A DNA stretch of 64,000 nucleotides, taken from NCBI GenBank assembly GCA_963930775.1, contig OZ005701.1, forward strand, positions 496,001-560,000, written 5' to 3'. The notes under the pieces are model-generated. The model did no database searches, was not told the DNA's origin, and saw only the letters and a program-made list of their open reading frames with translations. Shown here piece by piece: positions 31,701-44,215 of the stretch (position 1 is its first letter; each line of letters begins with the position of its first letter). This DNA comes from Cliona cf. orientalis. Its lineage: Eukaryota > Porifera > Demospongiae > Clionaida > Clionaidae. The position numbers and the translations under genes are program-made.

Positions 31701-34700
31701 AGTAATATTTTTTATAATAGTGTGGGAATCTTTCAGTCCAGCAGAGAGTTATTTTGCTAGACATTGTCCTGCAGAGAGATTTTTTTTATTTTGCTGGACA
31801 TGTCCGGAAGAGAGTTATTTTGCTTGATATTTTCACATAATCAGGCAGTTTTGATACTTATAGCGTCTGCTAAGCATTAATTTACTATTTTCAATAATAT
31901 ACGATATCCCATAAAAATTGCAAACTGCTATGCTTGTGATCTACCAGGTACTTCCTAAGAACTAAAATAATTTTATGTAACATTGTCTCATTCTAGGTGC
32001 AAGCAACTCCAGGAGACAGCACACCAGTTGGAGTATCGCAACTCATCCCTCGAACAAAAATTCTCGGAGCTAACTCAGAAACTGCTCCAGAGTCAAGCCA
32101 GGGAGGTGGAGCTTAGAGATCAGCTGGCAAGCTCCCTACCACAAGGTGAAAAAACATCGCTTGAAAATCAGATCGAACAGTTGAAGAAAAAGGATGCTGA
32201 GTTGAGATTGCAGAACAGTCAGCTTCAGGAGGTGGCCGAGGTATCTAGGCAACAGGTGGTTGCCATGGAGACAAAGAGGAAGTCACATGACCTGGAGTTG
32301 TCGTCATTACGTCATCAGTTGTTGGACGTTCAGATGCAGAGCGATGAGAAGAGTCTGAGTGGGAGACTGCACCACCAGATTGTAGCACTACAGGTACATG
32401 TACATGTATGGCATGCATGTAGCATATGTACATGCACATGTAGATATCAGTGCTATGTGGTAATCACTTCACTGAATGTATGTGTTTCATTCGTTTTATG
32501 TTAGGTGAGTGAAGCGAGTGCCACTCAGAGGGCCGAGGAGAAGGGTTCAAAGGTCATGCAGCTAGAGGCGTCCCTTCTTCGCAGTGAGCAGGAACTGGAG
32601 AGGGTGAGGGAGGCTCTGCTTCAGGCTAGGACACAGGCTCACAAAAGAACCAAGCACCTAAGAACTACCGTACAGGTGAGGAGAGAAGTACACACAGTAA
32701 GCAGTATCTCCCAAGATTCAGGATATATAGATCTGCACCTCTTAGCTATAGTGCTCAGCCCTGCTAAATTTTTCTATTAATGTATTTTAATTCTTTCAAG
32801 CCAACTTCTAAATTTTCTGTCTTGATTCTTTGCTTTCAAGTCGACTTCTAACTATTCTTCTATATAATACAACTCCCTCATCTTCAAGAATCTTGACCAT
32901 CTGATTGTCATCATGCCAACTTTTCCCCTCAAAAGATGAAATTCATAAAAATTTATTCATAATATTATGGACTTTTCATGCAGGCTCTGAGACGTCAGCT
33001 TGTGGGGGCACTGCCACTGAGCGAACAGGAGCGCCACGCCCAGCTGCTCCAACAGCTGAGGGAGGACAAGAGGGAGGCGGAGTCAATCAGGGAGAGGGCT
33101 AGGAGAGACCAAGAGAGAGTACAGGTCAGGAAGTGTACATTGTAACATACTCACCAGTGACTCAGAGACGGTGACCCATAAATTTTTAGCCGCAGATTGC
33201 GATTTAAGTAGTTTTCTGAAAATTTTTCAAGAGGCCCCATTTTGACCATTAAATTTTTATAATTTTTCCACGCACATACTAATAATATTATTATGTAACT
33301 TTACGGTATGATCATAATCTGCATTCCCTTATATGGTATAATTTCTATGTTTCAGGATAAGCTTGGTGAACTAGAGCTGCAGCACTCTAACCTTCAAGAG
33401 CTGCTGGGAGTTCTGAGGGAGCAATCGAAGGGAGGGTCGTCCCAGGCAGCTGGGAAGTTGATGGAGTGGCACGCCAAGCTAGGAGAGATGAGACTCAAGG
33501 AGATGAGGGTGGCTAGGAATAATGAAAGGTAGAGAGAGGGAGGGAGAGAAAGGAGAGAGTGAGAGAGAGAGGGAGAGAGAGAGAGATTGGGTTGATATTA
33601 AATTTGTTTTACTCCGTGTTATGTAGGCTGCAGGAGCATATCAAACACCTTGAAGAACTGGTGACCAATAGTGAGAGATCTTCTGCTAAATTGGAGCAGG
33701 AGTTGGTCCAAGTTACAAAAGTAAGCCAATTTTGAAGAAACCTCATACCTTAAGGACACATTCGTTTGCGGATACTAAATTTAGCGAAATTAGCGATTTG
33801 CCCAATTTTCGCTAAAAAATTTTACCCACGAATATTAATTTTTTCAACATTTTCAAAAAAATATAATGCTAATTTTGAAAAATCGCTAAAATGAGTATCC
33901 GCTAAATGCACTATTTCCGAAATCCGCTAATATTTGTACCCGCAAATAATCGTAGCCCTAAGGTACATTTAAAAGTTTGAGTATGCCAGCTAATTGCGAT
34001 TTTGTGGTGTCTTTAGGATCATGAGAGGTGTCAGTTGTCATGGGAACAGAGGGAGGCGGAGCTTGAGCAGGAGGTGGAGCGCTACCAGAGGGAGCATGAC
34101 TCCATCATCACAGCCGCCAATAAGATGGACCCGGCATTGCAACACACAACTCACTCAAAGGTACGGTACATATTATATTATTATGAATTACCATAGATTG
34201 GGATATTTTCACTGGTAAAATAATTATTTTGCTCGTAAATTTTTCGCGTAGTCTAAACTTCATCGCCAGACTTTAGCAACCAAAATAGGTATAGATCAAC
34301 GTACGTTACACAATATATTTCATGTGTTTAATTTTCGTTGGAAAAAGTCATTGACAAAAATTTAACGGCAAAAATTTCACGATCTACGGTAGTTCACAAT
34401 TTCAACAGGCAATGGGAGAAGTAAATATGTTATATATTATACATGTACATGTAGCTGCCAGTGGCTGGTCAGTTGGAGCAGGCCTTACGGAGACTGAGGG
34501 AGAACAGTCAAGCGATGGAGGAGCTGAGGCAGAAGGCCAGAGAGAGGGAGGGAGAGGCGGACAGGATGGAGAAGGCCCTCAACCGAGCACAGGGAGAGCT
34601 CATCAGGAGAGAGAAGGAGCTGGCTGAGCTGAGGATGACCACAGCTAGGCTGCAACATGGAGACAGTGAGGTGAAATTTAGTACCTTTAGTGCACTGATA

Positions 34701-37700
34701 ACTACTGTATAGCCGGAAATATTGGTAGGAATTAAATTTGGCTGTTGAGCCCAAAATTGCTATTGCAAGAATATTACCAGATTTAAATTTGGCGGTTCAG
34801 TATGGGATTGCCATACGTACGTGTACATGTATTTCCGGCTATACGGTATGTACATAGCCTTCTATGCAGTAAGTACATGTAGTACAATTTTCTTATTTTT
34901 TTGCTCAGGATCTTGCATCAGAGAAAGCAGAATTGAAAAGAGCACTGAAATCGGCACAAGATTCCATTGAAGAACTCAAGGTACATTGCGTACATTGCAT
35001 GGATGCCCCCCCCCCCCCAAAGAGATTTAAAGCATGCTAATATTAAAAATAGGCCCCCCCCCCCGAAGTAAATTCTAAAATATACTTACTAGCAGTAATT
35101 GTATTTTTTTCCCCACTGCAGAGCCAGGCGAGCCAGAAGGAGCAGGTAGCTGACAAGTACCAGCGTCTCCTAAAGGAGGCTCACGGTGAACTCCAGGCAG
35201 CAACAGAGGCTCACAAATCACAGGTCGCCTCTCTCACTTCAAAGCTACACTCCCAAGCGGACTCTGAACTCTCTCGGCTAAAGAAGGCCGCCCTGGAGGC
35301 CGTGAACCCACCCCGACCTTTGCACCTTACGGACTCTCAGCTGGATAGACTTCGAGAGCTGGAGGAACTGACGGAGGAACGGGAGAAGACAAATACGCAG
35401 CTCAGGCGAGAGTTGCAGGAGGTGAGACACGAGATGGAGCAGGATAGAAAGGTTTCCAAGACTCGCGTGACGAAGGTACAGCAGGAGTTGAGTGATGCTA
35501 GAGCTCAATATCAAAAGGAAGTGGCAGGTACATAACGATTACCGTATAGCGGGAAACTTTCGAGGGAGAAAATTTTCATGGATTGGTAGGAGGGGCCGAG
35601 CATCTCGCGGAGAAATCTTTCACGGAAGGTTAAACTGATCGCATAATGGGTGTGGCATGCTTAAAATTTGGGTGGCTATAAAATCGCAAAATTTGTGAAG
35701 ATTTTCTCCCTTGAAAATTTCCCACTATACGGTATGAGGAGGGAAATCAACCTCAGGGGCACTTCTTCTAACTTCTTATTCCCTACCCTGTGTCAGAGCT
35801 CCATGCTTCTTTGGAGGAGAAGGCATGTCGTGTTGTTGAGCTGGAGCAGGAGGTGGAGGTGATGGAAGGAGAGCTGTCAGCCGCACAGCAAGCGGCCAAG
35901 CAAGCTCCCTCCAGAACCATGAAGGCTCTGGTAGAGAGACTCAGGAACCAGCTAGCCATGAAGGAGAAACAGCACAGAGTGAGTGGAGGGGGCCAAATTT
36001 GCTGCATTTTATGTAGACTTTAGGCGGATTTTTTGCCCTAAAATTAAAATTTCCATAACATCTGTGATATTTATTTCCCCCCGGCAGGCTCTGAGCCAGG
36101 CGTTGCTTCAGGTTCGAGCTGACCTGGTGGACACCGCTCAGCGAACCTTGGAGGGGGAGGCAGCCAGGGAGACACACGAGGCTAACGTCAAGGAACTAGT
36201 CGAGAAACGAACACAACAGCTCATGGTCTGTAAAAATACACGAAAATTCAATAGATTTGTCCAAGTTGTATACTTTTGATTTATAATAATAATATTATTA
36301 TCATACATAGAGCCAACTATCGGAGGTCAGAGGTCAGCTTGAAGAGGTCAGAGGTCACTTGGACGAGTCACAGGCCAGGGAGACGAGGACACTGGAGGAT
36401 ATGGCCAAACTGGAGGGGCAGCTGTCGGAGAAAACCTCGCTGGTGGGTCACCTCGAGGCCGAGCTACGGCAGCTACGGAAGGCAGTGGACCAGGCCAGGA
36501 CAAAGGAACAAAAGCTAACACGTGAAATTCAACAGGTAATTATAATTATTTTCAGTGACTGAATTCTTGACTGGATATACATTTTTTTAACTTAAGCCTT
36601 GTTGGGACTATCTTTAGTAAATTATAAATTGTTAATAATTTTATATTATTGTATCATTCCAGCTTCACCTAGTAGCTGGAGGTAGTGCTGAGACAGAGGA
36701 GCTTCGGAAGAGGGTGAAGATTCTCCAGGGGAGGCTGGACAAGCAGAAGCAGCAGACGAGGGAGCTGGAGGAGGCACTCAAGTCGGCCAAGCCGTCAGTG
36801 GGCGGAGCCACAGGGACAAGCCAGCCACTGATCGATAGCAAGGTACATGTACGTATAGTGAAGGAGGGCTAAGGGAGAGAGGGGGTGAGAGAGAGATTGA
36901 TTATCCCTCTTTCTTCCAGCACCAATCGGCAGAGATTCTGAAGTGGGAGGAGAGTAAGAAGTGGCAGAGAAAAGTGGACACCCTCCGAGCCAAGCTGTCA
37001 GAGAAACACAAGGAGATGGAGTCAGTCAAGAAGCAAGTCAGCTCACTTAGGGAGATGCTCTCAAGGTACATATGTGTAACACCAGTGGACATAAAATATC
37101 ATGTACCATTATAATTGAATTTTTGTCTTACATAAATTGATAATGGAATTTACATGTACAGTTGTAAATAATTATATCTCGTTGTAGAGCTGATAGAGAG
37201 AAGGGTATTCTTCAAGGAAAGCTACGGATGGTACAGAAGAACATCATAGAGTCAACGGGGAGACCCCAGCTCGTTAGCAGTGTCGGTAAGGAGGCCATAC
37301 CCACCACAGCCACCACCACAAGTGCTGATGGGGCAGGTCTCGGTGGAGAGGAGAGACATCAGCTCAAATCAAGAATCTACCAACTGGAGAATCAGGTACG
37401 TATACATGTGTATGTGTGTACATAATAATATAGGCTCATGTATGGTCATGTACATGTATGTACATGTATGTTTGCTCATGTACATGCAGTTGCCAGGTGA
37501 TGGGAAGAGCCCTTATCAGGAATATTATATTTATGGCCCTTTTGGGGGTGGGGGGTGGGGGGAGGGAGGGGGTGCAAACAACTGTTATGTTTCATATACA
37601 GCTCTGACTGTATGAATATCCTGTAAACGTAGGTACAGACACTCGAACGCCAGCTGAAGTTGGACAAGAACATGGAAGTATTTGAACTTCAGACGCGGTG

Positions 37701-39461
37701 TGAGCAACTTAGAGGCACCATCCAGTCCCTCGAATCTCAACTCCAGCAACAGCAAAATCAATTCTCACCGACAAGTCCAGGGCCGAGAGAGAGAGGACCA
37801 GGAGTGAGGGAGGAAGGGGAGGGGGAACTGTTTCGGTGCAAATTTCAGGGGCTTGGGGAGGTTTTGGCTCACAACCGAGAGACTCAGGATCAACTCTTGA
37901 AGAGCCAAAAGGAGAATATGAGGTTAAGGTTTGAGTATGAGCAAGCCATCGTGGAACTACCCAGGCTACAGGTGGGCGGAGCAAGTCATATGACTTATCA
38001 GAAGTATTTCGATTGGTTGCTGTTGGTATTTTTTTTTCTTTAGGCACAGGTTAAGGATCAGCAGGAGTACATAGAGCTACTCTCTGTCCACCAGGATGGA
38101 AATGTAAGAACAGCCTCAAGCTCTAAAAAGGTCAGTAGCTTACAACTAATAATACTACATGTGTACATGTACGTGCATATGATGCTTGACATTTGAACAC
38201 ATTACTGACAGGAGAGTGTTCATCACCAGCACAGCGTTGCTGAGCTGGAGAGGGTAGTGTCTGCCATGAGGAAGGTCGTCGAGAGGCTGCAGAATGAGAA
38301 CAGCTCCCTCAAGAAGTCACTCACCAACGCCAGGGCAAAGAAGGGTGGACACATGGACAAGACAGCCGCCGCGCTCGAGGAAGAAAATAATAAACTGAAG
38401 GTATTTTCCCTCAAAAATTGATATGATATGTATCGTGGGGTCTATAAGCCCTTGGTATCGTATGCATGTGCATAAGAGAGAGAGAGAGAGAGACGGTAGA
38501 ATATTATGCGATGCATTATATTATGATCCCATACTCTACTGTCGTATAGGCTGAGCTGGAGAGACTTCATCAGTCTGGTCTTGCTGTGGAGGAGAGGGGA
38601 GACATCAAGCAGCAGCCACAGCAACTAGCTTCGACAATCTCGGCCGCTCCAAGGTCACCACATGCCAAGATCGTCACTGAGAATGAACGGCTTAGAAAGG
38701 AGCTTAAAAAGGTGAAACTTTAGTACAAATTTATTGCTGATTTACCAAAAAAATTTTTTGTAAAATTAGGAGGTTGAAAGGAACGAGAAGCTGCAGTTAT
38801 CTGTGAGTACTTTAGAATTGAGGAACACTAAGCTGCAACAAGAATTGGCGGAGCAGGCACAATTATTCGATAGATCACGTGACGCTCGAACAAAGTCACG
38901 TGATCAGTCACGTGACTACGAAGAGAGGGTCGAAAGGCTTCAAGTTGAACTGGAAAAGAAGACCAGTATGCTTCTAGAGGTGAGGCGCCACTTGAGAGAG
39001 GCGGTGGAGAGAGAAAAACTGTTGAAGAGCCTCAGCACTGATCCGCAGCTGTCTGAGAACTACCTCACTCTCTTGAGAGAGAAAGAACAGCTGCAAAAGC
39101 AAGTGGCTCAGGTGAGGGATTTCTGAGTGAGAATCCTCGGCAGGAATTGAGTCAAAATTGGGGGGCCTGGGGATGGACGGATAAATCATGGTGGGGGGCC
39201 TCTTCGCGAGACTACAGTAATACAGTAATAATAGCATTTCATGCTGGAGATGGGAGGCTGGGGATATTAAAATTCGAAGCTAAGCACCTATTTTAATTTG
39301 TTTTTCAGATGAAGAAGGATCTTGATGCTTTCGATCCAAACTTTTTTGAGGAGTTGGAAGACCTCAAGTACAACTACCAGGCGGCTGTTAAGAGGAACGT
39401 ACAGTACGAGGAGCAACTGAACAGCTTGGCCAAACAGTACGGGTTCCCCCTCGATACATGA
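23745..39461 (+). CDS. CEP290: CEP290, ciliary transition-zone coiled-coil protein
   Basis: CEP290 bridges axoneme and membrane at the ciliary transition zone and at centriolar satellites. I count about 40 exons whose summed length gives about 2,490 residues, very near the 2,479 of human CEP290. The start MDWSTVLSSEAEDVEK matches the CEP290 opening pattern (NWKEIMKVDPDDL). The protein is almost entirely heptad coiled coil. Diagnostic blocks are GEYGLYEAVQEIKMKKDEL and NEALRERCGLG (26398-26660), colinear with human GVYGLEDAVVEIKNCKNQI, and the C-terminus DPNFFEELEDLKYNYQAAV (39330-39390), matching human DPSFFEEIEDLKYNYKEEV. The stop follows soon after, so the acidic vertebrate tail is absent. 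Introns contain five MITE-like elements, a tandem array (27678-29063), an (AG)n run and several homopolymer tracts. No broken exon was noticed. Confidence 0.95.
24513..24565. repeat. Facing G12 and C16 homopolymers in a CEP290 intron
   Basis: G12 at 24513-24524 and C16 at 24550-24565 are separated by 25 bases, so they could pair as a hairpin in RNA or single-stranded DNA. Confidence 0.9.
25748..25800. repeat. (AG)n microsatellite in CEP290 intron
   Basis: GAGA dinucleotide run with occasional extra G, starting shortly after the exon 7 donor. Confidence 0.9.
27313..27330. repeat. Poly-C tract (C18) in CEP290 intron 12
   Basis: Uninterrupted C run near the 5' side of the longest CEP290 intron (about 27282-29216). 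Confidence 0.95.
27678..29063 (+). repeat. Four-unit tandem array in CEP290 intron 12
   Basis: Four diverged head-to-tail units start at about 27678, 28003, 28507 and 28784. Each is about 280-325 bp once a 222-bp MITE is subtracted from unit 2. Shared blocks in fixed order: TGGATTCATGACCT, GCATTCCAGAGCTG, ACCCACAA, CTATAAGAGCAGGCTGG, TTTTTGGAAGGTCTTCCT, CAGTGGGAGGTACCTAA, then an A8-9 run and ACACATAATTAGTAGTGG. No open frame runs through them. The unit has no recognisable transposon ends. Origin unknown; it is not a simple microsatellite. Confidence 0.88.
28249..28470. mobile_element. TACCG-type MITE inside tandem unit 2
   Basis: 222 bp with terminal inverted repeats TACCGTATAGCCGGAAA and the reverse complement at the right. 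It is flanked by TA on both sides (28247-28248, 28471-28472). Units 1 and 3 of the surrounding array show the unoccupied sequence at this point, which fixes the insertion site and shows insertion after the array formed. TA targets suggest the Tc1/mariner-like group. Confidence 0.85.
31358..31380. repeat. Poly-C tract in CEP290 intron
   Basis: C7, one T, then C15, shortly upstream of an exon at 31447. Confidence 0.93.
31733..31830. repeat. Short repeat shared with LYAR intron 1
   Basis: Two to three units containing GCAGAGAGTTATTTTGCT and variants with GACATTGTCC. This is the reverse complement of the pair at about 12136-12205. Confidence 0.65.
33746..33965. mobile_element. TACCT-type MITE in CEP290 intron
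   Basis: About 220 bp bounded by TACCTTAAGGACACATTCG and, at the right, the imperfect reverse complement (read from the right end TACCTTAGGGCTACGATT). It is AT-rich and palindromic inside (repeated CGCTAAA / TTTAGCG). CA flanks both ends, so no clear TA target is proven. Non-coding. Confidence 0.72.
34189..34391. mobile_element. MITE-like element, family 2 (copy 2), CEP290 intron
   Basis: Close relative of 14538-14746. Ends are TACCATAGATTGGGA at the left and GATCTACGGTA at the right, forming imperfect inverted repeats. Inside are TTTTTCGCGTAGTCTAAA and AATAGGTATAG as in copy 1. Confidence 0.78.
34703..34848. mobile_element. TACCG-type MITE, deleted copy, CEP290 intron
   Basis: 146 bp starting TACTGTATAGCCGGAAA and ending TTTCCGGCTATACGGTA. 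The interior matches the left and middle part of 28249-28470 and then lacks its right half, so it is a shortened relative. Confidence 0.8.
35006..35018. repeat. Poly-C tract (C13) in CEP290 intron
   Basis: Followed about 40 bases later by a second run of 10 C (near 35055-35064), both in the same small intron. Confidence 0.9.
35540..35734. mobile_element. TACCG-type MITE, divergent copy, CEP290 intron
   Basis: 195 bp with ends TACCGTATAGCGGGAAA and TTTCCCACTATACGGTA. The interior differs from the other two copies (GGAGGGGCCGAG, CTCGCGGAGAAAT), so it is a separate subfamily with the same termini. Confidence 0.78.
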
Positions 39462-40395
39462 CACCCCTGGTAATTAACTAGGAGGCAATTATTATTATTA
39501 TTATTATTTTTACCACAATGTCATCACCAATCTCTTTTATTGAACATTACTCTTGTCATCAACAAAAAAAGACATCCTTTTTGATTTTAGCCTTGTCTCC
39601 AGTATCGCAAAAAGGTCCGTGGGATATGGGGCTTGGGGGACGAGACAACGTATAATATTATATCCAGATCTCTTGTATTGCCACACGTGTGCATGGTGGA
39701 CCTTGAATATCTCCCCCTCAATCACTCAAGAAATTAAAACTATACAAGTATGTTTGATGTAACAATGATGGGATAATGTGCATGAGTTCTTCACAGTAAT
39801 GCCCTCCAAGTAAGGACACTGATTGTCTGAAAAATATTTTCGTCGGATTATGAGCTACATTTTGGTCTTTGTTCCAGCTCCATAAAAATTTAATATGCTT
39901 TTTGGTCTGAAATGTGATAATCATACATGTAAGCTTGTCTTTGAAGAAGCTTGGTATGTATACTATGGCATAGTATAACATGTTCAGGACCATGGTAGCT
40001 GCTTTCATCTGCTCAAGAGCCACATTTTGGTTTTAATTCCAGCTCCATAGCCCTTTCCGTTGTTGAGATACACTTTGGCGCACGCCGCGGTATAGAATTA
40101 ATGATATTCATAGCTGTTAAATATTTTTCATTGTATACAGTATAATAAGTGACACCTTCACCACCCCCCACCCCCCTCATCCAAATTTACAGCGATCCAA
40201 GGATATAATTGTACACACCATCTCAATACTGTACCACAAAAATAACATGCATCCACATATTCACAAAAATCCATCAAAATCATAATCCTATAATAGGGGG
40301 GAATGAAAAGTTTATAATTTTGGTGAAATCTCTGTGGGGGATAAAAGTCCAATAATTATTATGTTTGTGCAGGTGGACACAGTCAGTCAGTCTGT
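39462..40395. other. Convergent intergenic region, CEP290 / PAH
   Basis: 934 bases with no gene. An ATT trinucleotide run lies at 39489-39507. A dispersed repeat at about 39980-40050 (GTTCAGGACCATGGTAGC, GCTTTCATCTGCT, TTCCAGCTCCA) recurs at about 63795-63856. A related fragment with TTTGGTCTTTGTTCCAGC lies near 39860-39890. The rest is AT-rich and presumably holds both 3' UTRs. Confidence 0.6.
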
Positions 40396-43300
40396 CTACT
40401 GCTTTAGCTTGCCGAGGGCATCTTCAAGGATGTCCACCTCGTACTTGATGTCTCGGACCAAGCTGGCGATGGACGTTCGATCGTTGATCACATCAATGCT
40501 CTGAGTGTAGGGGTTGTAGCGCACGGAGAACGGGCGAGGAATTGTCCGAGCAAACTCCCTATAATTATTGTACAGCAGAATAAATCACGCAGAAGTGTCT
40601 TGGCTTAATAATAGACTATAATATAGCTTCCGAAATAGTTTAAGTACGTCACTTTAGTGCGGGGCTTTTGAGAAATTACTTCCTGTATTTTTGCTGGATT
40701 CTATAATGGTAGTTGTATATAGCTTCCACTGACTTTGGCTCAAATGAGGAACTGACATAATATTATTATATTCCAGAAACACATCATAAACATAACACTC
40801 ATCCATGCCATACATGTACATGTACATGTACACCAAAGTGCCTGGCAGGTATATAGTGGGACGGTTTCCCCTCCTAGATTGGTTTTGGAAGACAATCTAC
40901 CAAACTTACTTTATTTCATGGATATTTCTAACTTTCTTGGGTAGCTACTTACGTTAGTTTCTGCTTGGCATCCTTGAAGCTGTTGGCGAGAAAGTAGACG
41001 GGCTGCATCTCGGTGATGGGGTACTTCTGCAGGCCGGTGGTGAACGGATCCAGAGACCTCACCTCCGGCTTGTCTGTCAGGCAGTACTGCAGGATGCACG
41101 GGGAGGGAGGGACAGTATGTTTGTTATGACAACACAATGTCAGGTATGCAAGAGAACACAGTCATATTATTTTAGGCGTAGTCAATAGCTGGGCCAAGTT
41201 ACATTATAGTATTAGTATGATGATGATGATGATGATACCTGTAGCTCTCCAAACGAGGATAGCAGTCCAGCTCCATAGGCCTTGGTCTGTCCCTCCTGCT
41301 TGCACAGACCAAACTCAATAGTGAACCAGTAAAGCTGCAATGGTGAACATCATATTACCAGTATCAATATTATTTTTGACCATTATTGTCGCTCAACAGA
41401 AATGCTTATAGTCACTCTATCTAGTTAACTCCACACATTCTCACAGGATTAATCTAGTGCTGTATTGTGCCTCCCCCCCCCCCCCCCCCCCCACTCACTG
41501 TGGCCAGCTGTTGAACGTAATCGTCTGGAGCCCCTAGAGAGGCCAGTCCAATCTCCTGGGAGAACTGGGCGAAGCTGGGGTCACAGAACAGCGGCACGTG
41601 ACCAAGTAGCTCGTGGCAAACGTCCGGCTCAGGGGTGTACATCGGTTTGGAACTGTGACGGATGTACTGGGTGGAATGGAATACTCGGAATGCGAGTCCA
41701 GCAAGGAAATCACGAGAGGATAGTAGACCTGAGTGCAAAGGTCAAGCACAGGGTAAATTAATGATTATGTACACCAGATGTGAATATAATGACTAGCCAA
41801 GGTACACACGATTGTATGAATTTTGGAAGGGGGTGAATAATAATTGTTTTACTGATGAATGTAGCTCACCAGCCACAGGTCTTAGACGGAATCCAGTGCA
41901 CTTTTGCAAAAACCTCGACACCTCCTCCAGCTGGGGAATGTTGTCCTCCCTATACGAGACATTACAATACTTCAAATGAGGACCCCTCAGACCAAAGATA
42001 TTGCATGAAAATTTGATTGTAGACTACTAACCTGTAGCCACAGTTCTCTTGGAGGAGAGGGAAGACATGATTGTGCTCCTTACAGGCATGAGTAGGGTAG
42101 AGTTTTGTGAGCTCTCGGAAGATGGTACCCCTAGGAGGGGACGGAGGGAGGGGGAGAGAGAGAGAGAGAGAAGAGGAGATGAGAACAAAAGAAATCTATG
42201 TTGGTGAGGGAGGGGGGAGGAAAGAAGCTTACCAGGTTTCTACTTCTTCCTTGGTGTACTCCACTTTAGGAATAGGCTCGCCACTGTGAAAGGAAAGTAT
42301 GAAGTTCAGAATAAACATACCACTCCCACGCAACCAAGCAGTGCTAAAATAACAAATTGCTCTACAACCACTGCCAACAGTATGTTAGTGCTAATATGTA
42401 GAGTATGGTGCTATTTTCTTAATATGAAAAGTCAACTTACTGTTTGTAAAAGTAGGCAATGTCTGCGAAGAATTTCCTTCTCTCTCTGTAGACTTGGTCA
42501 GTGAATCCAGGGTGATCAGAGTCCAGCTCTGCGCCGTAGCTCAGCACTTGGTTGGCAAACCGATCCAGGTCCTTGATATGACGGGGAAACCAGGGCACTA
42601 TATATTACAGTAGTGTATGTGGTGTAATAAGTTTAAAAGTAAGTGGAATTAATCACAAGTGCCATTCCCATAGGGTACTAGCGTACCACTAATGCCTTTC
42701 GATTCAAGTCATAAATTTGATGCCTAGTACAATCATAAGTGATGATTATACTAGTCACATGAAACAAATAATAACATGAGATACTGGGAATGTCAATTAG
42801 TCTACATACAGTACTTTTACACAAAAAGTATTATGCACTAGGAGCCACATGTATCAGCTTGTGCTCACATGTACCTATGTCAGTACACTACTTGATTATT
42901 GCATCAGCTATATAATACTGCTGTAGAAAGGGGTTAGCTAACAAATGGCTTTTCAAAACCTACCATTGAGACTAAAGGTTATGCTACACTACCACCACCT
43001 ACTTCAGTGCATGTCTGCTATGTCTTCACTGAGAGCCTAAACATAATGCACCTTCATCACTTAAACCTTAATCTGAGAGAGATGGGGTGGGGGGGGGGGG
43101 GGGGGGAATCCTTGCTTGGCCTGGGCAGCTGTAAATGCTTTCTTAAACTACACATCCCCCCCTTCCATTAATCACATGACAATCAGTGGCTACCTTCATC
43201 TTGCTGTGGGCTCCTGGAGAGCAGGTTGATGGATGTCGTATAATCCTTGAGCTTAGCAACAAGCTCCGCCCTCTTCTCTTCCGAGCAGAGGTAGTCGACG

Positions 43301-43912
43301 TAGAAATCGTACTCCTTGCCCGGGTTCACCTTGGAGGGGCGGGACTCTATGTGCGTCATGTTGATACCTAGCTCCTGCATATTGCATATACATACAGGGC
43401 TAGAAGCATTTAATAATCACATAAAATTGTGTCTTTTCTTGGGTAGAAAAGATATTTTAGTTTTCAAAAAATTATGGAGCCAACTTTTGTTATGCATTGG
43501 CCTCGTCCCCAGGCCCCTTCCCACTGCGTAGGGAGGGTCTTAGAGACAAGGCTAGTCATACAGGGACATTTCAACCCGAGGCACAATTGTTTGGAAACAA
43601 AGAAAGCAGCTGCCTTGTGCCATAAAATTTGACAAGTGCCTTTCTACCCCACCCCTGTGCATGGCTCATCAACAGTAATATTATATTATAATACGGCCAT
43701 CGGGATGAGTTTATAAATTGTACACAGCCATCCTGATTCACACTTCTCACCTCGAAAGGTTTGAGCGCTCTGGCCAGCGCTCCCTTCTCTTCGTGAAGGG
43801 AAAAGATGACGGCGAACGTTGGCTCGCCATCCGTGTGTTCTTGGGTGGGGATGTACGCATCGCCGGCGCCGTTGTCCAGCTTAGAGCGCTTAGCAGAAGG
43901 GGCCGCGTCCAT
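40396..43912 (-). CDS. PAH: Phenylalanine hydroxylase (PAH)
   Basis: PAH converts phenylalanine to tyrosine in the cytosol, using tetrahydrobiopterin, O2 and non-haem iron. The start at 43912 gives [15 protein letters not shown]; an in-frame ATG at 43969 is an alternative. The N-terminal ACT regulatory domain is split by an intron ([14 protein letters not shown] / [15 protein letters not shown]). The catalytic core reads [64 protein letters not shown] and [11 protein letters not shown], giving both iron-binding histidines, and FTIEFGLC, giving the glutamate. The C-terminus keeps [18 protein letters not shown] and a helix ending EDALGKLKQ, the tetramerisation arm. Over long stretches it is closest to PAH rather than tyrosine or tryptophan hydroxylase. 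First in a row of three. Confidence 0.94.
41473..41492. repeat. Poly-C tract (C20) in PAH intron
   Basis: Long pure C run beside a PAH exon (poly-G in the sense of the gene). Confidence 0.95.
43089..43106. repeat. Poly-G tract (G18) in PAH intron
   Basis: G run in the PAH intron between the ACT domain and the catalytic domain (poly-C in the sense of the gene). Confidence 0.95.
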
Positions 43913-44215
43913 CTTAAAAAGCTTCGATCGATCGAAGACAAAATCACCCGACAGAGGGAAACAATTCATATGGGTGGATTAGGGGCGAGCCGGTCACATG
44001 ACTAGTGATGCAATACAAATAAGGCGTGGCTTCTAAATTAAACCGGAAACCCGTTAACCACATGCACATGCACAATGCAATTATGCACCGCCACGTACGT
44101 ACGTGCAGGCAAATCCTATATAATATACCAAAGCTCAAGATTGAAATTTCTTGCTATAATACGTAATTGATTGATCATAAATAATGCATACTATTTTCCC
44201 ATTATTGTTAGAGTT
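43913..44215. promoter_or_regulatory. PAH upstream region
   Basis: 303 bases between PAH and the next hydroxylase, expected to hold the PAH promoter and the 3' UTR of its neighbour. CACATGCACATGCAC near 44060 and ACGTACGTACGT near 44093-44105 are visible. No firm site can be named. Confidence 0.4.
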
